In this document: positions 46,190-54,328 of the stretch, one piece after another
Layout of the letters: every line of letters begins with the position of its first letter
How positions within the stretch are numbered: position 1 is the stretch's first letter
Assembly: GCA_963762085.1 (NCBI GenBank)
Contig: CAVXJD010000007.1
Span: 1-64,000, forward strand
DNA: 64,000 nt
Source of the DNA: DASQGA01 sp963762085
Lineage (GTDB): Bacteria > Actinomycetota > Thermoleophilia > Gaiellales > Gaiellaceae
Direction: 5' to 3'
The notes under the pieces: model-generated
Told to the model about the DNA's origin: nothing
The model's input: only the letters and a program-made list of their open reading frames with translations
Database searches by the model: none
Position numbers and translations under genes: made by a program

Positions 46190-48952
46190 GTGACCGTCGC
46201 GAACCAAGAGGTGCCGACGCGCGAACCGTCGGTTCCGACCGACCGGCAGGACGTCTTCATCTCGTACTCGCGCATCGACATCGAGTTCATGCGCAGGCTG
46301 CACAACGCGCTCGCGGAGGCGGGGAAAGACGTCTACGTCGATTGGGAGGACATTCCCGCCTGGTCGCCGGACTGGCAGCAGGAACTGTTCGCGGCCATCG
46401 AGCGCGCGGACACGTTCATCTTCGTCCTGAGCGAGAGCTCGCTTGCCTCGGACCACATCAAGGTCGAGCTCGATCACGCCGTCGAACAGGGAAAGCGGAT
46501 CAAACCGCTCTATCTCCACGAGGTCGACGACGAGCACGTGCCCGATGCCCTGCGACGGCCTCAATGGACCGACTTTCGTCAGCCCGAGCGATTCGACCAA
46601 GCCTTCGCCGAGTTGTTGGATGTGCTCAACACCGACGTGGACTGGCTGCAGGCTCACACTCGTCTCCTTGTTGACGCGAACGAATGGGTCGAAAGCGGCA
46701 AGGACAAGAGCTTCCTGCTTGGCCGAACCGCCCTGAGCGAGGCCGAGGAGTGGCTGACCCAGCAGGCTCGCAAGGAGCCGTCACCGACCGAGCTTCAAAT
46801 CCGCTACATCGCCGCCAGCCGGGAGGCGAAAAAGCTCCGACGGCGGATCACACTCGGAGCGATTCTCTTTGCGCTCGCGGTGGCTCTCGTCTTGGCGGGC
46901 TGGGCGCTGCTTCAGCGCACCGAGGCGATCTCGCAGAAGCAGCGGGCCGAGGTCGAAGCGCTGGTGGCCCAATCTCGCGAGTTGGCGGCGACGGCGAAGG
47001 AACGCCTCGCGATCAACCCAGAGCTGAGCCTCCTCTTGGCCGCCGAGGCGGCACACAGGGCGCAGACCAAGGAGGCGGAGGATGCGCTCGAGCAGTCACT
47101 CCTGGCCTCGCCCGTCCGGCAGACGTTCCGTGCCGGCAAGGGTCTCGTGAATACGGCGGCCTTCAGTCCTGATGGGAAGCTCGTGTTGACCGCCGATGCA
47201 AAGGAGGCACGTCTCTGGGACGTCCAGAGCGGCCGGCTGGTCGGTGTGTTCTCGGGTCATGGAATGGAGGTGAACGGCGCAGCCTTCGATGCTGAGGGCA
47301 ACCGGATCGCCGTGGCGCGCACCGGAGGGGAGATCGAGCTATGGGACGTTGCCTCCGAGGAAGTCGTCCAGCGGCTACCCGGAGACTCACTCGGCGACAA
47401 CGAGGTGAGGTTCAGCACCGAGAAGGAGCCGCGATGGGTCGTTTCGGCCGGACTTTCGGGGACGACGCACGTCATCGGCGTGCAGACGCGCCGAGCGAGG
47501 GCCACCCTCGACCTGGACGCGAACGCACAGAGCGCTGCCCTGAGCCCCGACGGCGCACACGTGGTAGTGGCCTATGTCGACGGCCCCGCACGTATCTGGG
47601 ATGTCTCGACCGAGAAGCCGGTGCTGTCCCTGCCTGCGGACGGGGCCTGGACGGCTGCCTACAGCAGCGACGGAAAGCGCGTCCTCACCGCCGACGACGA
47701 CGCCGCTCGTGTCTGGGACGCCGGGACGGGAAGGCTGCTCGCGAGACTTTCGGCCAAGTCGTCGCTCTTGATCATCTCTGCGGCTTTCAGCCCCGACGGC
47801 ACGCGAGTGGTCACCGGAGGCGAGAACGGCAACGTCGTGGTCTGGGATGTTGCTTCCAAGCGCGAGATCGCCGTCCTGAAGGGACACAGGGACGCCGTGT
47901 TGAGCGTCGCCTTCAGCCGTGACGGCAACTTCGTCGCCAGCGGGAGCGAGGACGGCAGTGCGCGGGTCTGGGAAGTGGAGAAGGCGCGGACGTACACGAA
48001 GCTAGGTGCAGACGGGGACACGTTCGGCGGCTTCAGCTGGGATGGAAAGCTCGCGCTGACGCAAGCCTCGGACGGGACGCTGTCGGCCTGGCCGGTGACC
48101 AGGAAGACCAGCCCGAGACCCGTGCCCGCGGGCCAGGTCGACGGGTGGTCCTTCAGCCCGGACGGGAAACGTGTCGCGCTCTGGCGGCAGAACGGGATCG
48201 AGATCTGGCGCCCAGGGGACTGGGGACGCGTTCGTGTGCTCGCCCCCGAAAGCGCCGGGGCGAAGACTGCAAGCTTCAGGTCGGACAATCGCTTCCTGGC
48301 AACGACGGACCAGGGCAAGTTCGCGCGTATCTGGGAGGTGGCGAGCGGGGAGGTTGTCCGGCAGCTGACCTGCAAAAACGGCGGCGTCTGGCAGGCCGCC
48401 TTCAGCCATACCCGCAAGCTTCTCGCCGTCGCGTGCCTCGACGAAGTCGTGGTCTGGAACGCAGCGAGCGCCGCACCGTCGAACTGGACGCCTGTCAAGC
48501 GGTTTCCGGGAGCCCAGGACCCGTATTACAACGTGATGTTCTCGCCGGACTCCGAGTTCATCATCCTTCCGCGCACGGACAACACCGCACGGGTTGTGCG
48601 CACCGACACGTGGCAGGAGTCGAGCACGCTGCCGTTGCGCCCGTTCACGGCACACACCTTCAGCGTGGCCGGCGATCTCCTGGTGGCGGCCCATGCTACG
48701 GGCCCTCCGACCGCGTGGGACCTCGTCAAGGGGCATCGCATCGCACTCCTCGGCGACATTCGGGGCAGGGTCGCGGATGTGTCCTTCACCTCCGACGGCC
48801 GCACCCTGCTCGTCGCTCTGCAGAACGGCGCCATCCAGCGCTATCCGTGTGACGTCTGCGGCTCGGTTGGGGAACTGCTGAACCTCGCGGCGGAGCGAAG
48901 GACGCGCCCGTTGACCCCGGAGGAGCGGGCCCTGTACCTCCACGAGGGCTGA
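46190..48952 (+). CDS. TIR domain - TM - WD40 repeat protein
   Basis: 920 residues. Residues 20-145 are a TIR domain (DVFISYSRID, VYVDWEDIPAWSPDWQQEL) with the likely NADase glutamate E93 in KVELDHA. A coiled region precedes a TM helix at 219-242; a second helical linker (LLLAAEAAHRAQ, about 280-305), common before propellers in STAND-type proteins, leads into WD40-like blades from about 310 to 890 (AFSPDGKLVLTA, ARIWDVS, SEDGSARVWEVE). The TIR sits N-terminal to the helix and the propeller C-terminal, so one lies on each side of the membrane. TIR enzymes often deplete NAD in defence; that is inferred. GTG start at 46190. Confidence 0.87.
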   Translation: MTVANQEVPTREPSVPTDRQDVFISYSRIDIEFMRRLHNALAEAGKDVYVDWEDIPAWSPDWQQELFAAIERADTFIFVLSESSLASDHIKVELDHAVEQGKRIKPLYLHEVDDEHVPDALRRPQWTDFRQPERFDQAFAELLDVLNTDVDWLQAHTRLLVDANEWVESGKDKSFLLGRTALSEAEEWLTQQARKEPSPTELQIRYIAASREAKKLRRRITLGAILFALAVALVLAGWALLQRTEAISQKQRAEVEALVAQSRELAATAKERLAINPELSLLLAAEAAHRAQTKEAEDALEQSLLASPVRQTFRAGKGLVNTAAFSPDGKLVLTADAKEARLWDVQSGRLVGVFSGHGMEVNGAAFDAEGNRIAVARTGGEIELWDVASEEVVQRLPGDSLGDNEVRFSTEKEPRWVVSAGLSGTTHVIGVQTRRARATLDLDANAQSAALSPDGAHVVVAYVDGPARIWDVSTEKPVLSLPADGAWTAAYSSDGKRVLTADDDAARVWDAGTGRLLARLSAKSSLLIISAAFSPDGTRVVTGGENGNVVVWDVASKREIAVLKGHRDAVLSVAFSRDGNFVASGSEDGSARVWEVEKARTYTKLGADGDTFGGFSWDGKLALTQASDGTLSAWPVTRKTSPRPVPAGQVDGWSFSPDGKRVALWRQNGIEIWRPGDWGRVRVLAPESAGAKTASFRSDNRFLATTDQGKFARIWEVASGEVVRQLTCKNGGVWQAAFSHTRKLLAVACLDEVVVWNAASAAPSNWTPVKRFPGAQDPYYNVMFSPDSEFIILPRTDNTARVVRTDTWQESSTLPLRPFTAHTFSVAGDLLVAAHATGPPTAWDLVKGHRIALLGDIRGRVADVSFTSDGRTLLVALQNGAIQRYPCDVCGSVGELLNLAAERRTRPLTPEERALYLHEG

Positions 48953-48963
48953 TCTAGGCGGGA

Positions 48964-49434
48964 CTATGTCTCGCTGGGTGCCGCTTCCGGCACGAGCTGA
49001 CCGGTCCCGACGGCGCTTGCTTGCCGTGAATGGGTGTCCTGGAGCAACTCGGCGAGACGCTCGAGCAATTTCCACGCCAGGTCGGCGTTGCCCTTGACGA
49101 GGCTACGGAACTCCCACAGGGACGTAACGAAGCAGTGAACATCAGTGGTGGCCGTCACCGACGCTGTGCGAACGCGATCGCTGAGCAGGGCGACCTCGCC
49201 GAAGTGATCGCCAGGGCCGAGCGTGGTTATCTCCTTGCCGCGAAAGGAGACAGACGCCTCGCCCTCGGTAATGACGAAGAAGCCAACTCCTTTCTCCTCA
49301 CCCTCTTTCACGATCGGGGAGCCAGCGGGGATGATCCGCTCCGTAAAGTCCTTGGCGACTCGCCCGAGCTCTCGGTCGCTCAGCCCCCCGAGCAGCGGCA
49401 CGCCCCGCAAGGCTCTGGCGACGTCATCCGTCAT
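48964..49434 (-). CDS. Stand-alone cyclic-nucleotide-binding domain protein
   Basis: 156 residues, a single Crp-like cNMP-binding beta-barrel (VPLLGGLSDRELGRVA, GSPIVKEGEEKG) with a phosphate-binding cassette FGEVALLSDRVRTASV. The Arg that contacts the cyclic phosphate is present. There is no DNA-binding helix-turn-helix, so it should act by protein contact. It is convergent with the TIR-WD40 gene with 11 nt between stops. Partner unknown. Confidence 0.85.
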   Translation of the reverse strand: MTDDVARALRGVPLLGGLSDRELGRVAKDFTERIIPAGSPIVKEGEEKGVGFFVITEGEASVSFRGKEITTLGPGDHFGEVALLSDRVRTASVTATTDVHCFVTSLWEFRSLVKGNADLAWKLLERLAELLQDTHSRQASAVGTGQLVPEAAPSET

Positions 49435-49513
49435 AGGTTGATCCTACTTCGCGGGAGCTTGCTTTCCCAACGTTCGTGCGCCTGACGCTGGGCGGGGAGT
49501 TCCCTCTGGCGCG

Positions 49514-50221
49514 TCAGCCCTTGAAGCTGTCGACGAGGTCACGGACGTGGCGCTCCCCACTTGAGCGAATAGGCTCGCCGTGGCCGACGGCCACGATCTC
49601 GCTGTCGAAGCCGGCCATGCGCCGGAGCGACTCTCGGTGCTGTTTCTCGTTCAGGTTGAAGGCGGGCCACCCCGCGGAGAGCGCAGGCCAGGTTGCGATC
49701 GCATCTCCGGCGAAGAGGGCGCGGCGCTCGCTCCAGTAGAAGGCGAGGTGCCCCGGAGAGTGCCCGGCCGCGTGGAAGACCTCGAGCGGGCCGATCCGAT
49801 CCCCATCGCTCACACCGTGGTCGACGGAGCAGGGCGGATGCTTGCCCAGGCCGAGCGCGAGGCCGACCTGAAGCGGGAAGTAGGCGCGCAGCGGCTTCTT
49901 CGGCACGAGCGTGACGGGTTGGGCCTTGCGCTCGCCGCGGATGATGTCCGCCTCCCAGTCGTGCGCGAAGACCGTCGCACCGCTCTGCTCCTTCAGCGCC
50001 CTTGCTCCGCCAAGGTGGGAGCGATGGCCGTGCGTGAGGATGATGTTGTCGATGTCGGCGACCGTCCGGCCCATGCGCGCAAGCTCCTCGAGCACCCGGT
50101 GGCCATCCGTGTCGTAGAGCGTGTCGATCAAGGTCAGGCTCTCGCCGTCGTCGAGGAGAAAGGCGTGGACGCGGCCACCCTGCCTCTGGCTCATGCTGTG
50201 AATCCCGGGAGCGATCTCCAC
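49514..50221 (-). CDS. MBL-fold metallo-hydrolase
   Basis: 235 residues of metallo-beta-lactamase fold. Metal ligands are in LTHGHRSHLGGA (the usual Asp of HxHxDH is Ser), HAAGHSPGHLAFYW, FAGDAIATW and AVGHGEPI. The Asp-to-Ser change may limit the site to one metal ion. Substrate unknown; glyoxalase II-like or lactonase-like activities are possible. The next 220 nt upstream are non-coding and contain only a 12-bp tandem duplication (CCCGGCTGTTGT twice). Confidence 0.82.
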   Translation of the reverse strand: MEIAPGIHSMSQRQGGRVHAFLLDDGESLTLIDTLYDTDGHRVLEELARMGRTVADIDNIILTHGHRSHLGGARALKEQSGATVFAHDWEADIIRGERKAQPVTLVPKKPLRAYFPLQVGLALGLGKHPPCSVDHGVSDGDRIGPLEVFHAAGHSPGHLAFYWSERRALFAGDAIATWPALSAGWPAFNLNEKQHRESLRRMAGFDSEIVAVGHGEPIRSSGERHVRDLVDSFKG

Positions 50222-50448
50222 GCCCTAGCTGCCGGCTCGTGTCGATGGTGCAGACTCGGTCTCGACCCCGGCTGTTGTCCCGGCTGTTGTCCTCAAGAGA
50301 TTCGGAGGCATCGGCTTCGCGGAACGCTACAGCGCAAGGGTGAATCCAGAGGCCGCCGTTGACGCCACTACGTTCCAGCGCGCCCGCGTCGCCTGAACGC
50401 CTGGGGACTTCAGGAGGAGCTTCCCGCTGCCCGGCGTGTCCGTGCTAG

Positions 50449-51051
50449 ATGAGGTGCCGTAGATTCTTCGAGGTGATCCGAGCCGCCAAGCGATGGAAAG
50501 CGTCGGTCAAGAACCACTTCGACTTCCTGACCGATTACGGGTTTCGGTTCGACCACGTTGAGGACAAGTGGTGGGCGACAACCGCGGTGTACCTCTCTGC
50601 CACGCTCGGGGTGGAGGTGACGCGAAGCGTCGAGTTCGACCGGGTGGAGATCAACCTTCTGAGGCTGGTCGAGCACGAGGCTCCTGAGCAGGAGGTCTGG
50701 GTCACGGATCGCCCGATCAACCGAGTCCTTTTCGACAACGTTCTCGAGGAGAGAAGGTCCGAGCTGCTCGGACAGGTCCCGAGCGGCCTTTCGCGACCCG
50801 CGGTCGAGGAGCAGCTTCGCCTCTACGCGAAGCTTCTTCGCACGGTCGTTCCCGACTTCCTCGAGGGAAGCGACGCCGCTCTGGTCGATGGGGAGCGAGT
50901 GATCCGGAAGCGCGTTTCGGCGAACCCGCAGGAAATGACAATTTGGCTACCCAAGGACGCCTCGGAAGCCGACGAAGCGAGGGCGCGCGCGGAGGCAGAG
51001 CGTCTCAACCCACCGGAGGTCCGAGTCGTCGTCCGACGCTACGCTCGCTAG
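50449..51051 (+). CDS. Hypothetical protein, unrecognised
   Basis: 200 residues, soluble, rich in charged and aromatic residues. The N-terminal half (DYGFRFDHVEDKWWATTAVYLS, EFDRVEINLLRLV) looks like an alternating strand-helix fold; the C-terminal half is helical, with an acidic-basic tail (DEARARAEAERLNPPEVRV). No motif known to me. Codon use agrees with neighbours. ATG start after an intergenic stretch of 227 nt with no other features. Confidence 0.6.
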   Translation: MRCRRFFEVIRAAKRWKASVKNHFDFLTDYGFRFDHVEDKWWATTAVYLSATLGVEVTRSVEFDRVEINLLRLVEHEAPEQEVWVTDRPINRVLFDNVLEERRSELLGQVPSGLSRPAVEEQLRLYAKLLRTVVPDFLEGSDAALVDGERVIRKRVSANPQEMTIWLPKDASEADEARARAEAERLNPPEVRVVVRRYAR

Positions 51052-51277
51052 CCGTCAGTGGAGGGCCAGGGTTGTCACCGCCCCGCACGAGCCGCCGTCC
51101 TCCCTACTCATCACTCCCCAGTGAGGAGGTCGGGCGTCGGGTGAGCCTTCAAAATCTGGCGGCGCATCTCAGGCAGCGCGTACTCCTCAACTGCGAGGAC
51201 GACGTCGTCCGCGACGTGGGCGTGCTGGAGTCCCCGATGCGCGCGCTGGCGGTACGGTGACGGCGCTTTTGTTCTCG

Positions 51278-51703
51278 TTAGCCGGTGACGATCGTCGCCT
51301 GAAGCATCTCTGCGCCAAGTGTGACGCTTACCTGCACGGACGCGCCGCCCTCGAGCACGTTGACAAGGAGGGCCGCAGAACTCTGACCGACTGGCACCGT
51401 CACGCTTTCGACCGTCAGCGCGGCCGGGTTCGTGCTTGCCGCCTGCACGGTCGTGTCGACGCTCACGGCTGCGGTTAGGTTCACCGTCGCGCCCACGACA
51501 GCCATCGCGCCGGGCGGAAGGGTCGAGGGATCAGCGACTTCGATCGAAGCGAGCTGCGGTGTCGGTGGTGGTGGTGGTGGCGGTGGCGGCGGCGGGTCCT
51601 TTTTCGTGCGACCTAGCAGCCTGTCGATGAGCGATCCCACGCCTGGGAACGCTACACCCACCTGGGACTTAGAACCAGCCGCCGCATCGATCCCATCCGT
51701 CAA
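51278..51703 (-). CDS. Short polyproline-linked Ig-like protein
   Basis: 141 residues. After about 35 residues comes an uninterrupted tract of 11 prolines encoded by a GGT/GGC microsatellite (about 51564-51596), then a beta-sandwich-like domain with Ala/Val/Thr strands (ASIEVADPSTLPPGAMAVVGATVNLTAAV) resembling bacterial Ig-like or invasin-type repeats. No signal peptide is evident at this start, so the N-terminus may be incomplete. The repeat tract could vary in length. Function unknown. Confidence 0.5.
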   Translation of the reverse strand: MTDGIDAAAGSKSQVGVAFPGVGSLIDRLLGRTKKDPPPPPPPPPPPTPQLASIEVADPSTLPPGAMAVVGATVNLTAAVSVDTTVQAASTNPAALTVESVTVPVGQSSAALLVNVLEGGASVQVSVTLGAEMLQATIVTG

Positions 51704-51706
51704 GGG

Positions 51707-51733
51707 ACATTCCTGAACGCTCGCGCAAGTGAG
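51707..51733. repeat. Imperfect direct repeat, copy A, flanking VOC gene
   Basis: CATTCCTGAACGCT at its core, just beyond the stop of the VOC gene. It matches the copy upstream of the gene (core CATTCCTGAACACT) at 13 of 14 bases, with weaker similarity extending on both sides. Confidence 0.4.
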
Positions 51734-52135
51734 TCACGTGGCTGGCAGCTGGCGGTCGCCGTGGAAGACCGCTTCGACGTTGTTCCCGTCCGGGTCAATG
51801 ACGAACGCTGCGTAATACCCCGCGTGGTACTCCGGGCGAAGACCCGGCGCGCCGTTGTCGCGGCCGCCAGCTTCGACAGCGGCTCGGTGAAACTTGTCGA
51901 CGGTGGCTCGGTCGGCTGCGGCGAAGGCCACATGAACGGGAGCGGCCGGGGGTTCCCCTTCCTCGATCCAGAAATCGCCACCGCCCTCGATGGCGAACCC
52001 GGGCCCCCGCGAGCTCTCCACTACCTTCACTCCGAACGGCTCGAGGGCCTGCTCGTAGAAGGTGCGGCTGCGTCTCTCGTCACGTACTCGCAGGGCCAGG
52101 TGGTCGATGAGGGGAAGCGGCACGGGCGGCGACAC
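51734..52135 (-). CDS. VOC (glyoxalase/bleomycin-resistance) superfamily protein
   Basis: 133 residues from the GTG at 52135. Two beta-alpha-beta-beta-beta modules are seen: LIDHLALRVRDERRSRTFYEQALEPFG, and AFAAADRATVDKFHRAAVEAGG leading to YYAAFVIDPDGNNVEAVFH. Metal ligands His and Glu lie in DHLAL and NNVEAVF. Members include dioxygenases, glyoxalases and antibiotic-binding proteins; the substrate is unknown. The gene is bracketed by short direct repeats. Confidence 0.8.
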   Translation of the reverse strand: MSPPVPLPLIDHLALRVRDERRSRTFYEQALEPFGVKVVESSRGPGFAIEGGGDFWIEEGEPPAAPVHVAFAAADRATVDKFHRAAVEAGGRDNGAPGLRPEYHAGYYAAFVIDPDGNNVEAVFHGDRQLPAT

Positions 52136-52163
52136 GCCCTCGATCTTAGAGCGCGACCTCCGG

Positions 52164-52191
52164 GGAGCATTCCTGAACACTGGGGCACGTC
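52164..52191. repeat. Imperfect direct repeat, copy B, flanking VOC gene
   Basis: Core CATTCCTGAACACT, about 30 nt upstream of the VOC start, in the same orientation as copy A. The two copies lie about 460 bp apart and enclose the single gene. Confidence 0.4.
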
Positions 52192-52334
52192 AGCGGGAGA
52201 GGAACGAACAACGAAGCCATCGTGCCGACGTGCACAACCGTCAGCCGGTGCGCTCGTCCGGTGGGCGTGTCGAAGCGACAACAGGCCTCGAGCTCGAAGA
52301 CGAGCGGCTTCGTTGCTTTGCAGCGACTTTCCAG

Positions 52335-52407
52335 TGGAGCGTACCGGGATCGAACCGGTGACCTCCGGCTTGCAAAGCCGGCGCTCTCCCAGCTGAGCTA
52401 ACGCCCC
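52335..52407 (-). tRNA. tRNA-Ala (anticodon TGC)
   Basis: 73 nt. Acceptor stem GGGGCGT/ACGCTCC, D-arm TAGCTCAGCTGGGAGAGC, anticodon stem-loop CCGGC-TTTGCAA-GCCGG (anticodon TGC) and T-arm CCGGTTCGATCCCGG. The discriminator is A; CCA is not encoded. All canonical pairs form. It reads GCA/GCN alanine codons. It explains the spurious open frames found across this spot on both strands. Confidence 0.97.
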
Positions 52408-52455
52408 TCGCACCCGCGAGTCTAGCGCCGCCCCGAGATGCCCCGGCCCCAGGCT

Positions 52456-52866
52456 CTAGACGGACAGCTGCGTCACTGGGAGGCCGAAGCGCTCGTAGGC
52501 CGCGCTTGCGCTGCCCTCCTCGAGCCACCCCTGCTCGTCCCCGCTTCCGGTCACGATCACGATCTGGTCTGCGGGAAAAGTGCGGAGAGCGTCCTCGACC
52601 GCCTGGACCGGATCGCTGTCCCCCACCTCTTTGTCGACCGACGCCGCCGGGTCCACTGCCTCCGCCGCCTGGTCGGCATGCTCGGCGGCCTCCTCGCGCG
52701 CCTCGTCTTCGTCGTTTGTGAGCCACTGAAGCCTCGATACGTCTGAGGCCGGAGCGACGATCTTCACCTCCGCACTCTCGTCGCCCACATGGCGAAGAAC
52801 CTCTTCGCGAAGTGTGTCCGGCTCGACCGACGCGGTCGTCACCACGAGCACGCGGGCGCTGGCCAT
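52456..52866 (-). CDS. Hypothetical protein, universal-stress-like fold
   Basis: 136 residues from ATG 52866. It begins ARVLVVTTASVEPDTL and has a middle acidic stretch (NDEDEAREEAAEHADQ), then DALRTFPADQIVIVTGSGDE, an alternating strand-helix pattern like half of a universal-stress or Rossmann-type domain. There is no ATP-binding GxxG motif of canonical UspA, so nucleotide binding is doubtful. It lies next to tRNA-Ala and is divergent from the secreted protease. Confidence 0.6.
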   Translation of the reverse strand: MASARVLVVTTASVEPDTLREEVLRHVGDESAEVKIVAPASDVSRLQWLTNDEDEAREEAAEHADQAAEAVDPAASVDKEVGDSDPVQAVEDALRTFPADQIVIVTGSGDEQGWLEEGSASAAYERFGLPVTQLSV

Positions 52867-52964
52867 GACTTGCGAGTACCGCACTGCGCAGGAGGCCAAA
52901 CCGATCCCTCGAATGACGTAATGTGAGCCTCAAGGCATTGTCTGAAACCGCCGACATATGCCGC

Positions 52965-53786
52965 ATGCGGCGTTCCCTGCGGATCCTCCCGATCTTCGCA
53001 ATCCTTCTTGCCCTCTCGGCTTCGACCGCGGCCGCTGCGAGAGCGCCGCACTCCGGTTTCATCATCTTCAAGGACATGGGTCGAACGGCCTCCGTGGTCG
53101 AGTTCCGCGACAAGGCAACCGGTCGCATCGTCGCCAGCACCTCGACGACCGGCGGCAAGACCGGTAACGGCACAGCCTGTGGGGACTCCCGGCACAAGTA
53201 CATCGGCGCCCAATGGAAGGTCGTCCCCACTTACCGGATCAACGCGGCGAGTATCCCGGATTCCCTCTCCCAAGCACTCGCGCGCGCTCAGCTCGTGGGC
53301 GGTCAGGAAGCCTGGGAAGGCAGCTTCCGGACCGACTGCTCCACGATCCCGGGCCCGTCGCCATTCAACGCAACGGACGGCGGAAACACCACACGTGTGG
53401 GAACGCTGGTCAGCGAGCTCACGCGTGACGGCGTCAACACCGTCTCGTTCCAGTCACTCGCCGGCACCGTCTGCGACGGCGCGCTCGCATGCGTCGTTAC
53501 GGATTACGACCGCGGCCGGATCAACGAGGCCGACATGGCGCTCGAAGAAGACCTGACCCGTTACGGCTTTCTGGACTTCTGGACGACGGACGCGACGACA
53601 TGGACGGACGCCTTCGGCGGCGAGTTTGCGATCCGCGACGTGGCCACGCACGAGTTCGGGCACTTCGCCGGGCTGGACCACACCGCGAAGTCGCCCGAGC
53701 TCACCATGTCCCCCTTCATCCACGATGGCGACGAGACCGTCGGCCTCGGGGACATGAAGGGCCTCCTGGCGCGTTATAGCGGCTAG
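52965..53786 (+). CDS. Secreted metzincin-type metalloprotease
   Basis: 273 residues from ATG 52965, preceded by an in-frame GTG (52923) that I consider less likely because the signal peptide starts at MRRSLRILPIFAILLALSAS. The catalytic motif HEFGHFAGLDH (HExxHxxGxxH) and a Met-turn MSPFIH place it among matrixin-like metzincins. Four cysteines may form disulphides. There is no pro-domain cysteine switch that I can see. It probably degrades extracellular protein. Confidence 0.85.
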   Translation: MRRSLRILPIFAILLALSASTAAAARAPHSGFIIFKDMGRTASVVEFRDKATGRIVASTSTTGGKTGNGTACGDSRHKYIGAQWKVVPTYRINAASIPDSLSQALARAQLVGGQEAWEGSFRTDCSTIPGPSPFNATDGGNTTRVGTLVSELTRDGVNTVSFQSLAGTVCDGALACVVTDYDRGRINEADMALEEDLTRYGFLDFWTTDATTWTDAFGGEFAIRDVATHEFGHFAGLDHTAKSPELTMSPFIHDGDETVGLGDMKGLLARYSG

Positions 53787-53837
53787 AGGGCTGATGTGAA
53801 ATTCGGCCGCCGCCGGGGGCGCTCCAGACCAAGCTGG

Positions 53838-53872
53838 GCACCGCGGCCGGTCGCGGTGCGTAGCAGCGCTAC
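53838..53872. terminator. Two adjacent hairpins between convergent genes
   Basis: GCACCGCG-GCCGGT-CGCGGTGC (53838-53859, perfect 8-bp stem) is followed at once by GTAGC-AGC-GCTAC (53860-53872). They sit about 50 nt after the metzincin stop and 90 nt from the stop of the opposing gene. No T-tract; likely a bidirectional terminator of high-GC type. Confidence 0.55.
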
Positions 53873-53962
53873 GTGCCGGGAGCGGACGTGCTGATCCAGC
53901 GCCGTGTCTGGGGCGTCATCCGGCCCGGCCGAACTTTCGGTTCAGGCCTCTAGCTCAGCTAG

Positions 53963-54259
53963 TCAGTCGCCCCAGTCGAAGTCGCGAGACCTGCCCCAGA
54001 GCGTGTCCTCGACGTCCGGCTGGGCCTCGGGCTCGCTTTCTTCCGTCGGCCAGGCGAGGACCATGCTGGGGTCGAGCTCGGGATCCGTGCCGCCGAGCGT
54101 GTCTTCGATGCGGGCTTGCTCCTCGGTCTTGAAGAGCGGGTGATTGTGAAAGGGGTCGTCGACGCGGTACCGGTCGATCGGCATCCTGGCGTCGAGTCCT
54201 GAGTTCTGTCGTTTGAGCTCGAGATGGTCTTCGATCACTCGGGCGAACGTGTTGTCCAT
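53963..54259 (-). CDS. Hypothetical small acidic protein
   Basis: 98 residues, soluble, very acidic at the C-terminus (TEESEPEAQPDVEDTLWGRSRDFDWGD). It starts MDNTFARVIEDHLELKRQN and contains DPFHNHPLFKTEEQARIEDTL. I do not recognise the family. RBS GGAGG lies 6 nt before the ATG, and a good promoter precedes it, so it is likely well expressed on its own. Confidence 0.68.
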   Translation of the reverse strand: MDNTFARVIEDHLELKRQNSGLDARMPIDRYRVDDPFHNHPLFKTEEQARIEDTLGGTDPELDPSMVLAWPTEESEPEAQPDVEDTLWGRSRDFDWGD

Positions 54260-54294
54260 TGCGCCTCCGGTATCGATTTACTGGGTTGGCAGAT

Positions 54295-54324
54295 TGTATA
54301 GACCAGGGCGGGATGGCTTGCCAA
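54295..54324 (-). promoter_or_regulatory. Promoter of small acidic protein gene
   Basis: Minus-strand -35 TTGGCA (54319-54324) and -10 TATACA (54295-54300) are separated by 18 nt, followed 30 nt later by GGAGG and ATG. It separates this gene from the upstream diguanylate cyclase. Confidence 0.55.
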
Positions 54325-54328
54325 GAGG

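Noticed and set aside
51564..51596. GGT microsatellite as a regulatory repeat
   Set aside because: It lies inside a reading frame and encodes a polyproline tract, so coding explains it.
52027..52413. Minus-strand ORF with N-terminus GALAQLGERRLCKPEVTGSIPV
   Set aside because: It is the classic false translation across a tRNA gene; the sequence is tRNA-Ala at 52335-52407.
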